Assembly (NCBI GenBank): GCA_905221615.1
Contig: CAJNDT010000580.1
Coordinates: 1,181,697 to 1,245,696 of the forward strand
Direction: 5' to 3'
DNA: 64,000 nucleotides
Origin: Symbiodinium sp. CCMP2592
Lineage: Eukaryota; Sar; Dinophyceae; Suessiales; Symbiodiniaceae
In this document: piece by piece, positions 1 to 12,800 of the stretch
How the letters are laid out: every line of letters starts with the position of its first letter
Position numbering within the stretch: the stretch's first letter is position 1
Position numbers and translations under genes: made by a program
The notes under the pieces: model-generated
Seen by the model: the letters and a program-made list of their open reading frames with translations, nothing else
The model's database searches: none
What the model was told of the DNA's origin: nothing

Positions 1-351
1 TTGCAGTTGTGTTCCGAAAGCTTGTCGAACACTTGCGGTGCACCTCAGGGTCGAGGGGCGAGACATGGATAAAAACGGAATGCATCGCAGTGGTGCTTCG
101 CACTCTGGAAGCAGGAGTAGTTGTGTCAACTCAGCGCAGGCACGTGCATTCAAACCCACACCATTTGCAGTCACATCCACACCAAATCTTGCAGCACGCG
201 AGATCTGGTGCCACCGTCGACTTCGCAAGCCTTGTCAGAGATGCGCCCTGTCTTTGTCAGCCACGGAAGAGGTGCTTCAAAAAGTTCTGCACCTTTGGTC
301 CCTTGATGGGCGGCAACGTCAGACCGTGGCCCCGAAGCCTTTTGCCCCTAA

Positions 352-732
352 AGCCCGCCAAGCTGAGTGGTGTTTGCGCAACGGTTCAGTGCGGATTCGC
401 GCCAGTCCTTTACCAGGCGTTGCACGCAGCGGCTCACGCCTTCAAGCCTCGAGCCTGAGAGCAGTTCAAGTCTGGGCCTCCTCCTAGAAGCCACGGCCAC
501 AGCCGATGCTCTGTGGAAATAGGTATCGTTCCGGTGTCTGAGATGATAAGGAGCTGCTCGAAAGAGAGGGGTAGGTGGCTTCCGGCAATATTCCTTGGCC
601 ATTTGGCTGTTTTCCGGCAGGCCTCCAGTTGTCGCACATGTGGATTGCCATTCTTACTCAGATGCGAAACAGAGCAGGAAAGGCCTCCCTGCGCTTGCGG
701 TACATCCTGATTGCACATCCTACGGGAATCGC
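352..732 (+). repeat. Dispersed duplication family B, copy 1
   Basis: This segment of about 381 bp recurs in the same orientation at 7409-7789, at a constant offset of 7057 bases, with scattered substitutions. The copies start at a shared CCCGCCAAGCTGAGTGG and end at a shared CACATCCTACGG. Open frames on either strand are not preserved by any recognisable motif, so I treat it as non-coding repeat DNA. Part of an old dispersed element or a segmental duplication are both possible. Confidence 0.85.
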
Positions 733-3700
733 AGCGGGGACGTCGATACTTGCTTTCAGGTTCCCCTCGACCCCGCGTTCCTAAGCGCTGGCCTGTCCAA
801 CGCCGTGCGAAGGTCGGGTTTAGGCCGCGCGCCTTGTAAAGGAGGCCTTGGCTTTCACGCCAGCGGGACTGGTTTCAGGATGTAGCAAGGCCTTCAGGGT
901 GCCTTTCTGCCAGCTTTCCCCCCTTGTTGAGCAGCTCCAGGTCCCAGTCCCAGCCCTCAGCTCCTCGTCCCTGCCTCTCATAGCTCCCAAGCTTAAGAGG
1001 AGCTGTTGCTTCCAGCTGAAAAACAGCCCTACAAGGCTGACCCAGGCTCCAGGTCCGGAGATGGAGGGGAAAGGCCCAAATCAGATGAGATGAAGGCGTC
1101 AGTTGCACAGCTCCTTCAAGATTTACCCTGGCGCGTAGACGTGAGGACGGTTAGCGGCAAAGATCTGGGCCTTGGAGTTTGAGGATATAAGGGCTGGGCT
1201 TCAGAAGCCGGCATGTAGCTTGGGGTCTGCTGTAGCTGCTGTTCAGACCACCGGCCGTGGCCCCTCATGCACCAGTGAGGCTCCCGCCGGCTAGCCTTGG
1301 TCCTTTCTCCCGCAGAGTCAGAAGATTCCAATCTCACTTGGAGCCCTTGTGCGGGTGACGCAGCCCTTTGGACCATGGGAATGTTGCTTGTCTTGGTGCC
1401 GCCGGCATCTCGGATGCCTTCTGCTCAAGTGCTGTGCCACCTGGTGCCAAGCGGCTGCCGAAACCAAGTGGGATGCATTGCTGCTTCCCGGGCTACACAT
1501 GGCTGAATCAAGCTCGATCCTTCCTTTGCTGCATCTTCCAGCCTCTTCTGTCTGTGAGTTTATGCCTTGATCCTGGCACCTGCTCAGCCTCTTCGATTCC
1601 TGCCTTTGTGAGTGGCACCCTTCATCTCACCAGAAAACTTGCACAAAGCCGCTGACTGCTTAAGATGAATCCGCGGCATTCGCCTGACCAGAATCTTTTG
1701 CAGTTCCTGCTGTGATTGCGAGGCGGTACCTCTAGGAACTATCGCGCTCCCCTAAGGCTGTCATCCCTTCATTTGCAAACTCGAAATCGTTTGAGTTGTC
1801 AGCTGTACATCAGCGAAGCTTCCAAAACTCGGGCCCCTTGCTCCGGGTGCTCACACAGCAATCATCTTCGTACATGCCAACGAAAACCGTGGCTGTGATC
1901 TTCCTAATGCAACTTCTGCTTGCCAGGTGCCCGCCCATGGGCGTGTTGGAGCCAAAGCCTCGGGAGCTAGGACCTCGTGGTGTTACCGCGACACCTTGAA
2001 ATAAGTTGCGCAGAGAGTGAGAGAGCAGTCCTAAGGCTCCGATGAAGACGCCTAGGTCCATAAGCTTCTGCAAGCGGGCGGCTACCGGATACACAAGATC
2101 GCTCCCAGAGGTCATCAGTGCAGCCGTCCATGCAACCCAACATCCGTTTGCATCTTCCTTGTTGGCTTCAATTCCTATCGGCGATGATACCGCGATCTTC
2201 ACCCCCGAGCCACGAGCATTGCAGGGATGGGTTTTCAAAGGGGAGGTAGATGGTTAAGCCTTGGGAGATGACGTCGGAGCTTGGGGGCCGCCTCTCGCCA
2301 GAGATCTGCGCTGCTTGCAGAACCAGAACAGCTCTGTATCTCCAGTTCTACCGCTTGCCACAAAAGCTCTCGAAGGCCATTACTTGAGGCCCTCTTCGGT
2401 AGTGCAGCTTTGCCTCCCTTCCATCGGGCCTTTTTCTGAAGTGTGAGTCTCGCAGCATTGAGGCTCGGAGTTCTGAGATTGAGTTGCAAGGGTCGGAGAG
2501 AGCTAGGATCCTTCGTTGAAGCTCCTCCGAATCTGCAGCAGAAGAAGCTGCTCGGAGAGACTCGAAACGGGTGCATTTCCTGAGCACATCGACGAAACTG
2601 ACTGAAGGGCTTCTGAGGCCTGCGCATCCTCTCCTCTTCATAACAAAAGGTGTGGAGGAGCAGCCAGCTTCCCAGAGATGCTGCCCAGCCTGCTCGTAAG
2701 ACAATCGTGCGTCAAGGGCAAGAAGTTGGTCGCTTCAGCTGTGAGCTGAGCTGAGGTCCCCTTGCAGAGCTCGAGTTGTTCAAGCCTCCTAGGGCGGCAA
2801 AGAGCCACGTGAGTCAGTTGAGGCACGCGACAGGACGGATTCCTAAAGCTTTCAGAGCCCCGGCGGCTAACCAAGCTCGGAGGTGCCTGGGCGAATGCTT
2901 CTTCGTTCCGAGGCCTCAGTTCAAAGCACGGCTCTTTTCCCGCCGCACCGGCCTGGCATGTCTGCCATGTGGCATGCAGCCCCTGTGCGTCCTGCAGGGA
3001 GCTCTGCAGCGATGCTTGAGAAGTCTTTGAGCTTGTGTGCCAGAGGCGTCCTGAAGAAGGGGCAGTTCTAGGCCCAGGCACTTGCAAGCCACGGCCGTGT
3101 GCTCCTGTCTGCCGCCCAAGGACGTGCAACCGCCACCAAGGCGCTCAACCGTCTCGCAAGACGCCTCTTAGACTCTAAGCATACTGCAGCTACCGAGGTG
3201 CTTGGCCTCTGCCCGGGCCCTTCCCGACGAGCCGTCTTTCCTCTTCATCCTCGCCCTGAGGCACTTCAGGTCCGGAAGTGGTGTAGCACAGGTCTTCCTC
3301 CAAGGTGCACTCACTTCGCATGGTCGGAGAGGGAGAGGACCGACGCCGCCCAGCATTGGCGAATGATCCGAGCCTCGTGCCCTCGGTCTGTACTGTAGCC
3401 AGAGAGGCGTCTGCAGGTTTAATGAAAGCTGAGGTGATCCTTCGCTTGTAAGTTCCAGTCGCCCGCTCTTGGCCGCATGCTGCCACAGCGTGCAGTTTAG
3501 GTTCTCGTCACCACATCCTGGCCCCAATCATCCGGACCCTTGTGACGTGCAGCTGCTTGGGCAGAGCCCGCTCTGCAAGCGGTTTTTGTTGCTGCAAAGG
3601 CTCCTCCTCAGAGGGCATCATCGCTTCCAGGCGGAGGTTCGATTAACCCGTCGGATGAAAGCCGATGCTGTTTGTGGTGCTCCTTGAGTCTCAATCAAGT

Positions 3701-4591
3701 CCGAAGGCAGGCAGGCGGGACCATCTCGAAGCTTCCTGGACTCGCTTCAGTCTGCTTCTCGATCGGCTGTCCTTGGTGCGAGCTGAACATCGCAGCAGTC
3801 AGCTCTGCAGAAATCTGCTTCAGACAGATACCCTGCATCTCAAAGTCTCCAGAATGTGCCAGAGGGACAGAGAAAGCCAGAGGAGGTGTTTGTAGGTTTT
3901 GCAGGGTCTTGCCTTAGACCGATGCTTCGTGTTCTGTCAGACCGTGTGTCCTTGATGCCGCACTTTCGAGAGCCTTAGCTCCATGACGAGACCCTCGACT
4001 GTTGGGTCCCTCCTTCCCGCTCCTGTGGGAATCAACCCGCCAGGATGGAGCTGGGTTTGCCGCTGCACACTCTCAAGGACCAAGACTTGCAACTGCCGTG
4101 ACTGGAGCTTAGCCGAAAATCCTGGCCATGTCGACTCCGTCATCATGCAGTCTCAGCCACTGCGGCCTTCAAGGCTCTAAGCCGCTATTGCGCAGTGGTC
4201 CAGCTTCCACCGATCCCATCGATGTTGCGAAAGCGCCGCCAGCAAGGAGTGCAGACGTAGCAGCGATCCGACATGAAGAATGCAACTTGCCCAGGAACAT
4301 CGGCACGTGTGTCAGCACTTCCGAAGTTTTCCGGAGTGGCCAGGACTGCTCCTTCTGCAGCGCCCTTTGGAGTTTTTGGGAGTCCTGGAGCGGCCTTTGG
4401 AGTTTCCCTTAGCACTCGGGTGCCTGAGTTTTCCTCAAGTCCTTTCCAAAGGCTGTGATCTAAACCTGAGAGCACGACGCCGATCCCCCCAGCTCTTGGA
4501 CTCATGAATTGCCAGGTTCTTTGAGCAAGAGTCTTGCTCCAGATTCTGCGCCGAGGACTGCGGGTGACGCAGGCCTGTCTGGATGTTTCGC

Positions 4592-4958
4592 GTCGATTGC
4601 GGAAGCCCTTCCTGCCTTACTGTTGGTGCTGAAGCACTGGCCAGGACAGCGTCGCAAGTGCACATAGCCCGACGTTCGGTTGCATCTTCCACGTCTTGTG
4701 CTGCGGCAGGGCCGCAAGCAAAACAAGCACATCGAAGATGTCGGTTCTGCAGAGAGGTTCGTGAGCTTGGATCTTGTCTTGATGGTGAGAGGGCTGCCGG
4801 GGTTTCGCACTCAAGCCGACCACTTGGATAGGCGTCGACTTCTCAGATCTGCTTTCCGTCGCATCCTGCCTTGGACACCGCGCGAAGTCGTTGCTACCTC
4901 TGAGTAGACTCAGTAGTCTCGCCGGAAACTAACTTCTCTTCATTCTGAGCCGTTGCAA
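4592..4958 (+). repeat. Tandem-like duplication family A, copy 1
   Basis: About 367 bp starting at GTCGATTGCGGAAGC and ending at GAGCCGTTGCAA recur nearly unchanged at 5438-5804 (offset 846). Only a few point differences are visible, such as AGATCTGC against AGACCTGC. Weaker similarity continues past the copies: CCTGGTGC...TTGCTCTGT near 5085 matches the same words near 5908. The full duplicated unit is therefore probably about 846 bp, with the core under less divergence. Confidence 0.9.
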
Positions 4959-5437
4959 AAAGGCGCCTGAAAGTCAAGTTGGCCCCAGGGTCGCCACAGC
5001 TAGCCAAGAAGCGCTTCTCAAAATCTCTTCCGAAAAGATTTATCTTAACTGCTTGAACCCCTGCCCGAAGTCATGCAACTCTCCTGGTGCTGGTTCTACT
5101 GCTTGCTCTGTAGTGCTGGCTGTTTCGATGCTGTTCCAGGAGTGTCTCAGAAACAGCAACGCTGCCAGGCATTGCCAGGCCATGTTGCACGGAGCTTCAG
5201 CCGATCAGAGCCAGGTTTTGCTAGAAGTCCGTTTGCCTTTGAGGCTTCTTTTTGTAAACCTCACAGCACGAGGGAGCGTTGAAGAGCCTGGGATACTAGT
5301 CCTGCGACGCACCTGCCTTCAGGTTGTTGAACCAAGAAGAAGTCTTTAGCGCCCTCCTGCGAAGGAGCTCTAGGCTTCGGGGACGAGCTTCAGAGTGAGA
5401 GTTCTGAGCCCTCAGTCTCACTGCACGGCTGCCTGAG

Positions 5438-5804
5438 GTCGATTGCGGAAGCCCTTCCTGCCTTACTGTTGGTGCTGAAGCACTGGCCAGGACAGCGTCG
5501 CAAGTGCACATAGCCCGACGTTCGGTTGCATCTTCCACGTCTTGTGCTGCGGCAGGGCCGCAAGCAAAACAAGCACATCGAAGATGTCGGTTCTGCAGAG
5601 AGGTTCGTGAGCTTGGATCTTGTCTTGATGGTGAGAGGGCTGCCGGGGTTTCGCACTCAAGCCGACCACTTGGATAGGCGTCGACTTCTCAGACCTGCTT
5701 TCCGTCGCATCCTGCATTGGACACCGCGCGAAGTCGTTGCTACCTCTGAGTAGACTCAGTAGTCTCGCCGGAAACTAACTTCTCTTCATTCTGAGCCGTT
5801 GCAA
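5438..5804 (+). repeat. Tandem-like duplication family A, copy 2
   Basis: Second copy of the 4592-4958 segment in the same orientation. The near identity contrasts with the diverged flanks and implies either a recent duplication or gene conversion of the core. Confidence 0.9.
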
Positions 5805-7408
5805 CCAGGAGCCTAAAAGTTAAGCTCGTCCAGGGTCGCCGCAGCCTTCCCAGAAAGCTTCATCTTAACTGCCTCAACCCCTGCCACAGGATGTCATGTG
5901 ACTTTCCTGGTGCCTGTTGCACTGCTTGCTCTGTGGTGATGGCGGCTTCAGTGCTGTATCGGGAGTGTCTAGGTGCTGGAAATGCTGCCAGGCCATGTTG
6001 CGCGCAGCTTCCAGATTATGCTTGAAGTTCATCTGCCTTTGCCAGACACGGATTTCCTCAAAGCCTCTTCCGTCCCAAACCTCGGAGGCAGGACCTCTCG
6101 GAGCATGATCCTGCAGGGCTCGCTTAGCTTAAAGGCTTCGGAAGCCTAGGCAGATGCGTCCGACAGGAATTCGGTCCCAGAGCTGCTTTCTGGGTGGCCT
6201 TGCTGGTTTTGCAATGCAGGCCCCGGGGCCCAGACCAGTGCCATACGAGGCTGCAGGCAGCAGGCGTTCGGCTACTAGGCACTGGGCATTGAGTGCCATT
6301 CTCCGTCATAGTCGAGGCCAAGGAATCCAAGTACCCAGAGTTCTGGACTGGGAAGGATGCCAACTCACGAGTTCTGGGGCTTCACTTACGTCGGCAGGTC
6401 GCCTGACAGGGTAGGCTTGCTGTCCCTGGATACCACATGATTGAGATACCTTGCACCACTAGGCACAGACCTGCCGCAGCCACTCAAGAAGTTACACATG
6501 CTACGAGGGGCGTGCTGGTGGCCCCATATCTCCGCCATCGAGCGACCCTCCAAGATTGTCATCATTGCTCAATGTTATGAGCCGGGCAATTTCACAATGA
6601 GAAAGCTCAAGCACCCGGATGCGCATGACGGTTTCGGTCGGCCACTGTAGGAAGACTCCCAGCAAGTCTCTTCTTTGCAAAACAACCGGTTGCGGGGTTT
6701 CTGGAAGCAGCAGAGACCTAGGATGTTCTAGAGCTATTGGGTGTCAGACAGCTTTGTGCCCTGAGCCCTATACACACTTGCTCTGTTGCTTCATCTACGT
6801 GGCGTTCCCAGTCAGCCGTCTGGCATCCAATGCTTAGCTAAAGGAAGACGGTGGGCCGCCATCGGATGTGGCAGTGGCCTGCGCCTACGAGAAGTCTTTC
6901 GCCGATGTCCGGTGGGCCTGAAGATTCAAAAACTACAAAGGATCCTGTATGGATGCGCATTGGGACGAGGATCTCGTTTGGAGTCCGTCTCATACTCAGT
7001 CGTGCCGGGCACCAGGCGAGGCATACTGGCCGGGCATGAGACCGCATTGGCTCTCTCGGAGTACTCTGCCGTCACAGTTTTGCAGTTTTGCATGAGAGTT
7101 CTGCCTTCTTGCAGGGGCCTTGAGCGCAAGCTAAGCCGCTAAGCCGCTTGCTTCCTCCGCTGAGCTTGGGGCCTAACGGCACGAACCAGGCGAAGCGAGC
7201 TTGTGTTTTGACGGGTTCTGGCCCAGACCGATTTCGAGGGTGTTGCTGCCGGAGTCAAGTTCGTTTCTGACTTCCACACCTGACAGATCCAGCTGTAGAC
7301 TCTAAGCGCTGTGCCCCAAGCTTCTGCCGAGCTGGTCCTTGCATTTCATACTCTCAGCGCCGGCAACGTCAGTCAGTCGACTCCGAGCCTTGTGTCCCAA
7401 GCCCCTAG

Positions 7409-7789
7409 AGCCCGCCAAGCTGAGTGGTGCTTGCGCAACGGTTCCTTGCGGATTCGCGCCAGTCCTTTGCCAGGCGTTGCACGCAGCAGCTCACGCCTTC
7501 AAGCCTCGAGCCTGAGAGCAGTTCAAGTCTGGGCTTCCTCCTAGAAGCCACGGCCACAGCCGATGCTCTGTGGAAATAGGTATCGTTCCGGTGTCTGAGA
7601 TGATAAGGAGCTGCTCGACAGAGAGTGGTCAGTGGCTTCCGGCAATATTCCTTGACCATTTAGCTGTTTTCCGGCCAGCCTCCAGTTGCCGTGCATGTGA
7701 GTTGCCATTCTTATTCAGATGCGAAACAGAGCAGGAAAGACCTCCCTGCACTTGCCGTACATCCTGATTGCACATCCTACGGAAATCGC
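7409..7789 (+). repeat. Dispersed duplication family B, copy 2
   Basis: Second copy of the 352-732 segment, same strand. Similarity stops abruptly after GGAAATCGC on the right. On the left a short shared CGGCAACGTCAG (near 311 and 7362) sits at almost the same relative position, so the original unit may have been longer. Confidence 0.85.
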
Positions 7790-10700
7790 GAGGGGTCGCT
7801 TTCTTTGTCCGAGGCCCCGTGCTCAAAGGAAGCCGGGAGCCTTCGAAAGAGTTCGAAGCGCCGCATGCGTCAGGGCTAGGGAGCGGCGTCTTTGTTGCCC
7901 AATGCCACGGGAGGCTGTGAGCCGATCGCCATTGCCATCTTTGGAATTGTCAGGAAGGAGGCGGTGGACAAACTGGAGCTTGGGGTTACAGCAGTTCGTT
8001 TTTAGGCTGGGCATCGAAGACCTCCGCGCTTACACTTCCATCATCTGAGCAGGGGGGCGGAAGCAGAAGAATGAGGTCTTCGTGTCAGATAAGAAGAGGT
8101 GCAGCTGGCAGACCCAGCTCGCTTTGATTTTCCTGTGGTTCACAGCAGTCGTGTCCTTGGTTGGCCAAGACATTCCGGAGAGTCCTTGCGGCATAGCACG
8201 CTGAAGGGCGCAGCAGTTGCAGTCCAGCTCCAAGGCACTCCTCAAGAGGTTTTTCAGCTTTCTGCTTAATTATCCCAGTATCCTTTCCCGCGCTTCTCGG
8301 CGAGAGGCGAATCTCCCCTACCTTCACCGTTGCGTCAGCTACCTGTTTCCGGAAGTGCCGCAACTCCGGGGCAGAGGTCCCTTTGAGGGCAGGGCAGGGC
8401 CCAGTGAGCTTGGATTTTGAGCTCCTAACTCCTCTGTGGCCTGGTTTGTCAGGGACTCTGCATCTGCGATGCATCGGCGACGCATTGCTCCAGAACCCTG
8501 CGCTACGCCCGAAAGTGCATCTTTCAACTCTGGGTCTAAGGAGTCGAAGCGTTAGGACAAGCTGCGCCAGGCAGGTGAATTAAGACACGCAGCGAAGAGC
8601 TGCAAGGCAGTTTCTCAACACGTGGAAGCGCTGCGATAGCAAACTCCTGATCAGTTTGCTGTCTTCTCGGATGATGTCCTTTTCTTCATATGCCCTCCCC
8701 AAGCGAATTCATGTTCACCTTTGTCTTGCACTAGCTGCGTAGCTGATTCTTCCAAAAGTGTCCGAAAGGCAACAACGCTGCTTAAGCAGCCCCAGCGTCA
8801 GCGTGGACTTGTAGCAAAACACAGTGCTGATCAAATAGAGGCAGTGACAGGCATCGAACTTTCACTTCAACTTGTGATTTGTCTGCAAGGGTGTTAGGAA
8901 GTAACATGTCCGGCTTTTGTGGGCCTTGCGCTGGTCCCCAAAAAGAGCAGGAAGAGCCGGAAAGATGGAGAGGTCGACGAAAGCATCCTGCTCTCCCAAA
9001 CAAGCCTTCCTCATGGGGCCCCTAATCGTCCTTCCTTACTTGGGGCCGAAAGTTCGGCTGTAAGTGCCACGTCGTGGAAGCAGCCCGGTAACTGAGCGGT
9101 GTCTCCGTGATGAGCTTGCTTCTGCGGCACCGTGCGCTTAGGCCAGATCACAGGGAGTCTTCTGAAAGAAAACCCGTGAGAGCTCAAGGCTGAGAATCTC
9201 ACGAGACCCGGTGTTAGCCAATCTTGCAGATGTTGGGCTGGCAGGCCGGGAAGCTTGGGGTCAGACGCCCGAGGCGCCAGGCAGCCCCACCCCTCTGGGA
9301 TCCTAGGCCTAGGGTTTAGGGCCTTTCGGGGTTAGGGCCTCCCTCTTCCAAGGGCTCCTGGCTTCGGCGCTTTCTGGGTGTACGGTTCTAAGCTCGGGTT
9401 CAGGTCCGCGGCGATGCCTTTCAGAGCGGCAGGGGCGCTTCCAAAGTTCGGGAACCCACACCGCCCACACCTTCTGCAGAGGGTGCCTGCCACTTATGCT
9501 AAGGCGGCCGAAGCACAGCTGTTGCAGAAGCTCAGGCCATGGTCGCCGTGCCAGGCATTCGCTTCCTTTTGGAGGCTTGAAGCCTTGAAATCCGGGTCTA
9601 CTTCAGGGTTTAGAAAGCAGATGAGCCGCAGCAGAGCAGCCTGATCCTTCCTAGAGCCTAGATCCCTGAGCTTCCAAGCTACAAAGCCCTTCATTTTCCA
9701 GACATCACAGAGGTCGAACATAGACCCCCACAGCAGTCTCTGGACTGAAGCAGCTGGGCTGAGGTGGATATTTTCTGGACAGAGATGATCCTCTTCGTCC
9801 GAAGGGTGGAAAGAGGAAAAGCTAGGCCGCTTGAGGCACCGCCGAAGCAAGGACTGTTGGAATATCCGATGCAAAGGCTATGCATGAGTAAGCCAGAAGC
9901 CCACCGTGCAGCCATGACAGCGTGCCCAGTGGCCATGTGCAGGTCTTCAGGATAATAGGCAACAGTTGTCCATTGTGCCTAACATGATTTCTGCGGCGAC
10001 CAAAAATTCTGTCACATGCTCCACCGACATTGCGGTTCAAGACAATCAGAAGATGGCCGAACTCAAGGCGCAAATCCTGCGAAAACCAAGATTGCATCTT
10101 GGACGCGGTCGCAGCTTCTCCATGAGCTGGGAGAGCTCGGCGAGGAATTGCAGTGAACGCAGATCCTGATTCTGGTTCTGCAGCAGTCTCTGACAAGTCA
10201 ATCTGAAATTGTTGAATGCTGCAGGCACGCAAACCGACAGGCACGCTTGCTTCCCGACGTCAAGGAGCCTTCACTCCCCTCACCCACGCAGCAAAGCCTC
10301 AAAGCTCGACGGCCTTGCGTCCAGGCCCTTGTTCTGCTCCCATTCGCCGAGCTTGGATCAAGAATCCACATATTCCGAAGTCCTACCTCCGTAACCCTGA
10401 CATGCCTGCAAAGGGAAGCAAGAGTGAAGCCGAGGCTTGTGCTTGGGGTGTTCTTCGGCTTTCGGCAGCTCTCCGACCTCTGAATCTTCAATGCACCGAG
10501 CCTGAGGAGTTCCAGGATGATTGCCTACTCGTTCCCCCTTTCAGGGGCTCCGAAACCCTGAGCGTTGAGGCCTTTCAGAGCCTCTGAGCCTCTCGCAGAA
10601 GACGGCCCGCTCCCAGAATTCCAGGGTTCTGGAGTCAAGGTGTCAAGAACGGAAGTATTCTTTTTTTCGGGGCAAAGATGCGGAACTTCCGGGGTTCCTG

Positions 10701-12800
10701 AGGACTCTCCCTCCGAGTGGGCTTCGGCTCGCGTCTTGCGAGTCTTGTGAGGGAAACAGCTGCCTGGTCCTTCTCAGCCATCTCTGTGCCGAGTGATAGC
10801 TCGACCCGGCCGCCTTTTCCCAAGCATTCAGGCTTATTCCAGTATGCTTTCTGTGGCAGGGGCGGGCTCACACAATCAATAGGGAAGGTACCTTGGTTGG
10901 ATAAGGCTCGGCCTACCTGCATTGCAACGAGAGGGTTGCAATCTGGCTGCCCCGGCAGCGTCATTGTAGCGCCTTCCCGCCGGATCTCAGCAAAAAGCTT
11001 AACTGAATGGAAGCCACACTTTCGCATTGCACATCGAGCGATCCACCGTCCCACACATATCTCAATACATCCGTGAAGCTTCATGGCCAGGGGACTTGCG
11101 CAAAGTTGTACCGTGTTCGTCAGCGCCAGCGGCGTCCACAGAACCTCCCAGCGCACTGCCGGTGCTGGCTAAATCTGCCTCAGCAAGGCTTGTACAAGTT
11201 CTCTTGTTGCAACTTTCCACACGAGCCCGCACTGTCGGTGTGAAAATGAGGTCCATCCTGTTCTTGTTTCGCGAAGAAAGCTGTCACAGAGACCTGGGCT
11301 TAGAATGGCAGCCGCGCGACAAGGCCTTCGTGCCAGGAGCTCGCAAAGGCTGAGGAGCCTCGGAGTCTCCAAAACTTGCCCAGGCTTTGCGGTTCAGACC
11401 CCGAGCAAGAGGCAATAGATCCGCCTTTTTCCCCGCGGCCTGCGTTGAGTGCCCTGGTTGCAGTTGTGTCTCCCAGACTGACATGCAGGTCTCAACAGCA
11501 TCGCCGAAAGTCGCAAGGCCAAGCTTGAAGGGTACCTTTCCACAATGCCCCAATCTCCTTTCCAGGCGCATAAACTCTCTCCGCCACCGCCCATGGAAAC
11601 TGGTACCTCAGAGCCTCAGACTGTGATGTGGCGACCAGAACTCGCATTCGCGATCCGACCTCTTAGGTTTTGCGCACCCGTCGCCGCATGTCGAAAAGTA
11701 GCTAGGGCCATCTCCAGGCTCACAGAGCTGACGCTGAGAAGGCTTTGTGGATCCCTTCTTTGAGCTTCAAGCAGGGATTTACTCTCCAGGGGAGCCCCCT
11801 TTGCCAGGGTTGAAAGTTTAGGTTGCAGAACTGGTGCCGAACAGATTAGGGCTCAGATTTCCTCGCTGTCATGTTGCAGCCTTGTCTCGGGAGCCGTCGT
11901 GGACCATACCAAGTCAAAGGCGCACTTGGCCCTCCTTGCCCTGATGGCAGCCCCTAGTGTGTTCCCGGCGAGTTGAACCAGGTCCCTGTAGGCATGCAGA
12001 TTGGATCCAATCCACCCACACTTCGTCGACGCCGCCGGCGCCGGCGCCTGAGACGTTGTGGTTCCATTCAGTAGCAAGGCACCCCGAAGGCCAAAGCAGA
12101 TACCTCGTTAGAGATGCTGGTCACCTTCAATGCCCAAGCAGGACGTGCCGCAGTTTTCTGCACACCTCCATGCGTCTTGCAATTCCTGATGTCTTTACGC
12201 ATAGGGGAGCTCCCTACGCAAAGCCTGCCTCATGCCTGGCTCTAGCGCCAGATCCTTCTTAGCCTAACCTCTTCTTGCAGGCAGCTATTGTAGGGTAGTA
12301 GCCTTCTTATCATGGGTCAACCTTGGCTAGATCTTCCAGCGCTTCCGTTTGCCCCTCTTTGGGGGTTTGGGTTTCCCGAAGTGCCCAAGCCCGTAGAACA
12401 GGGAGCCCCACGTCGCTGGCTACTGGAAGACCTAGCCGAGAGATCCACCTAACTCGAGGTTTCCACAATTCCGAAGTTCAGGCATCCAAAGCCAAAGGTA
12501 ACAACCAAGATCTTCAAGCATCTGGACCCCTGACTAAATTGACGGATGTTGCTAGATCCCAAACTCCTAAAGAAGCAGCTGAATGCCGTTCCACTGATCT
12601 TCCTTCGTGCCTTAAGTGCAAACTCTACTCTCCAAAACCATTCACCACTCAAAGAGCATCGGCCGTCAATTTAGCCAGAGCTTTCTGATGACTCTTACCA
12701 CCTGGATCTGGAGCTTCAGGCGTGCCTAAGCAAAGAGTCTTCTGCTGCTGAGGGTTTGGGTGACGAGTCAAACAGTGGAATAGTCAGTAGCCGAATCCCC

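Larger units (their letters stand above)
1..12800. other. Gene-poor region without supportable coding sequence
   Basis: I read both strands and found only short open frames with no recognisable motif, no sustained codon signal and no consistent exon pattern. The sequence is moderately GC-rich and full of recurring short words rather than clean tandem repeats. Its only clear structure is the two pairs of segmental duplications listed separately. Ancient, decayed repeats are the likeliest content. Confidence 0.6.
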
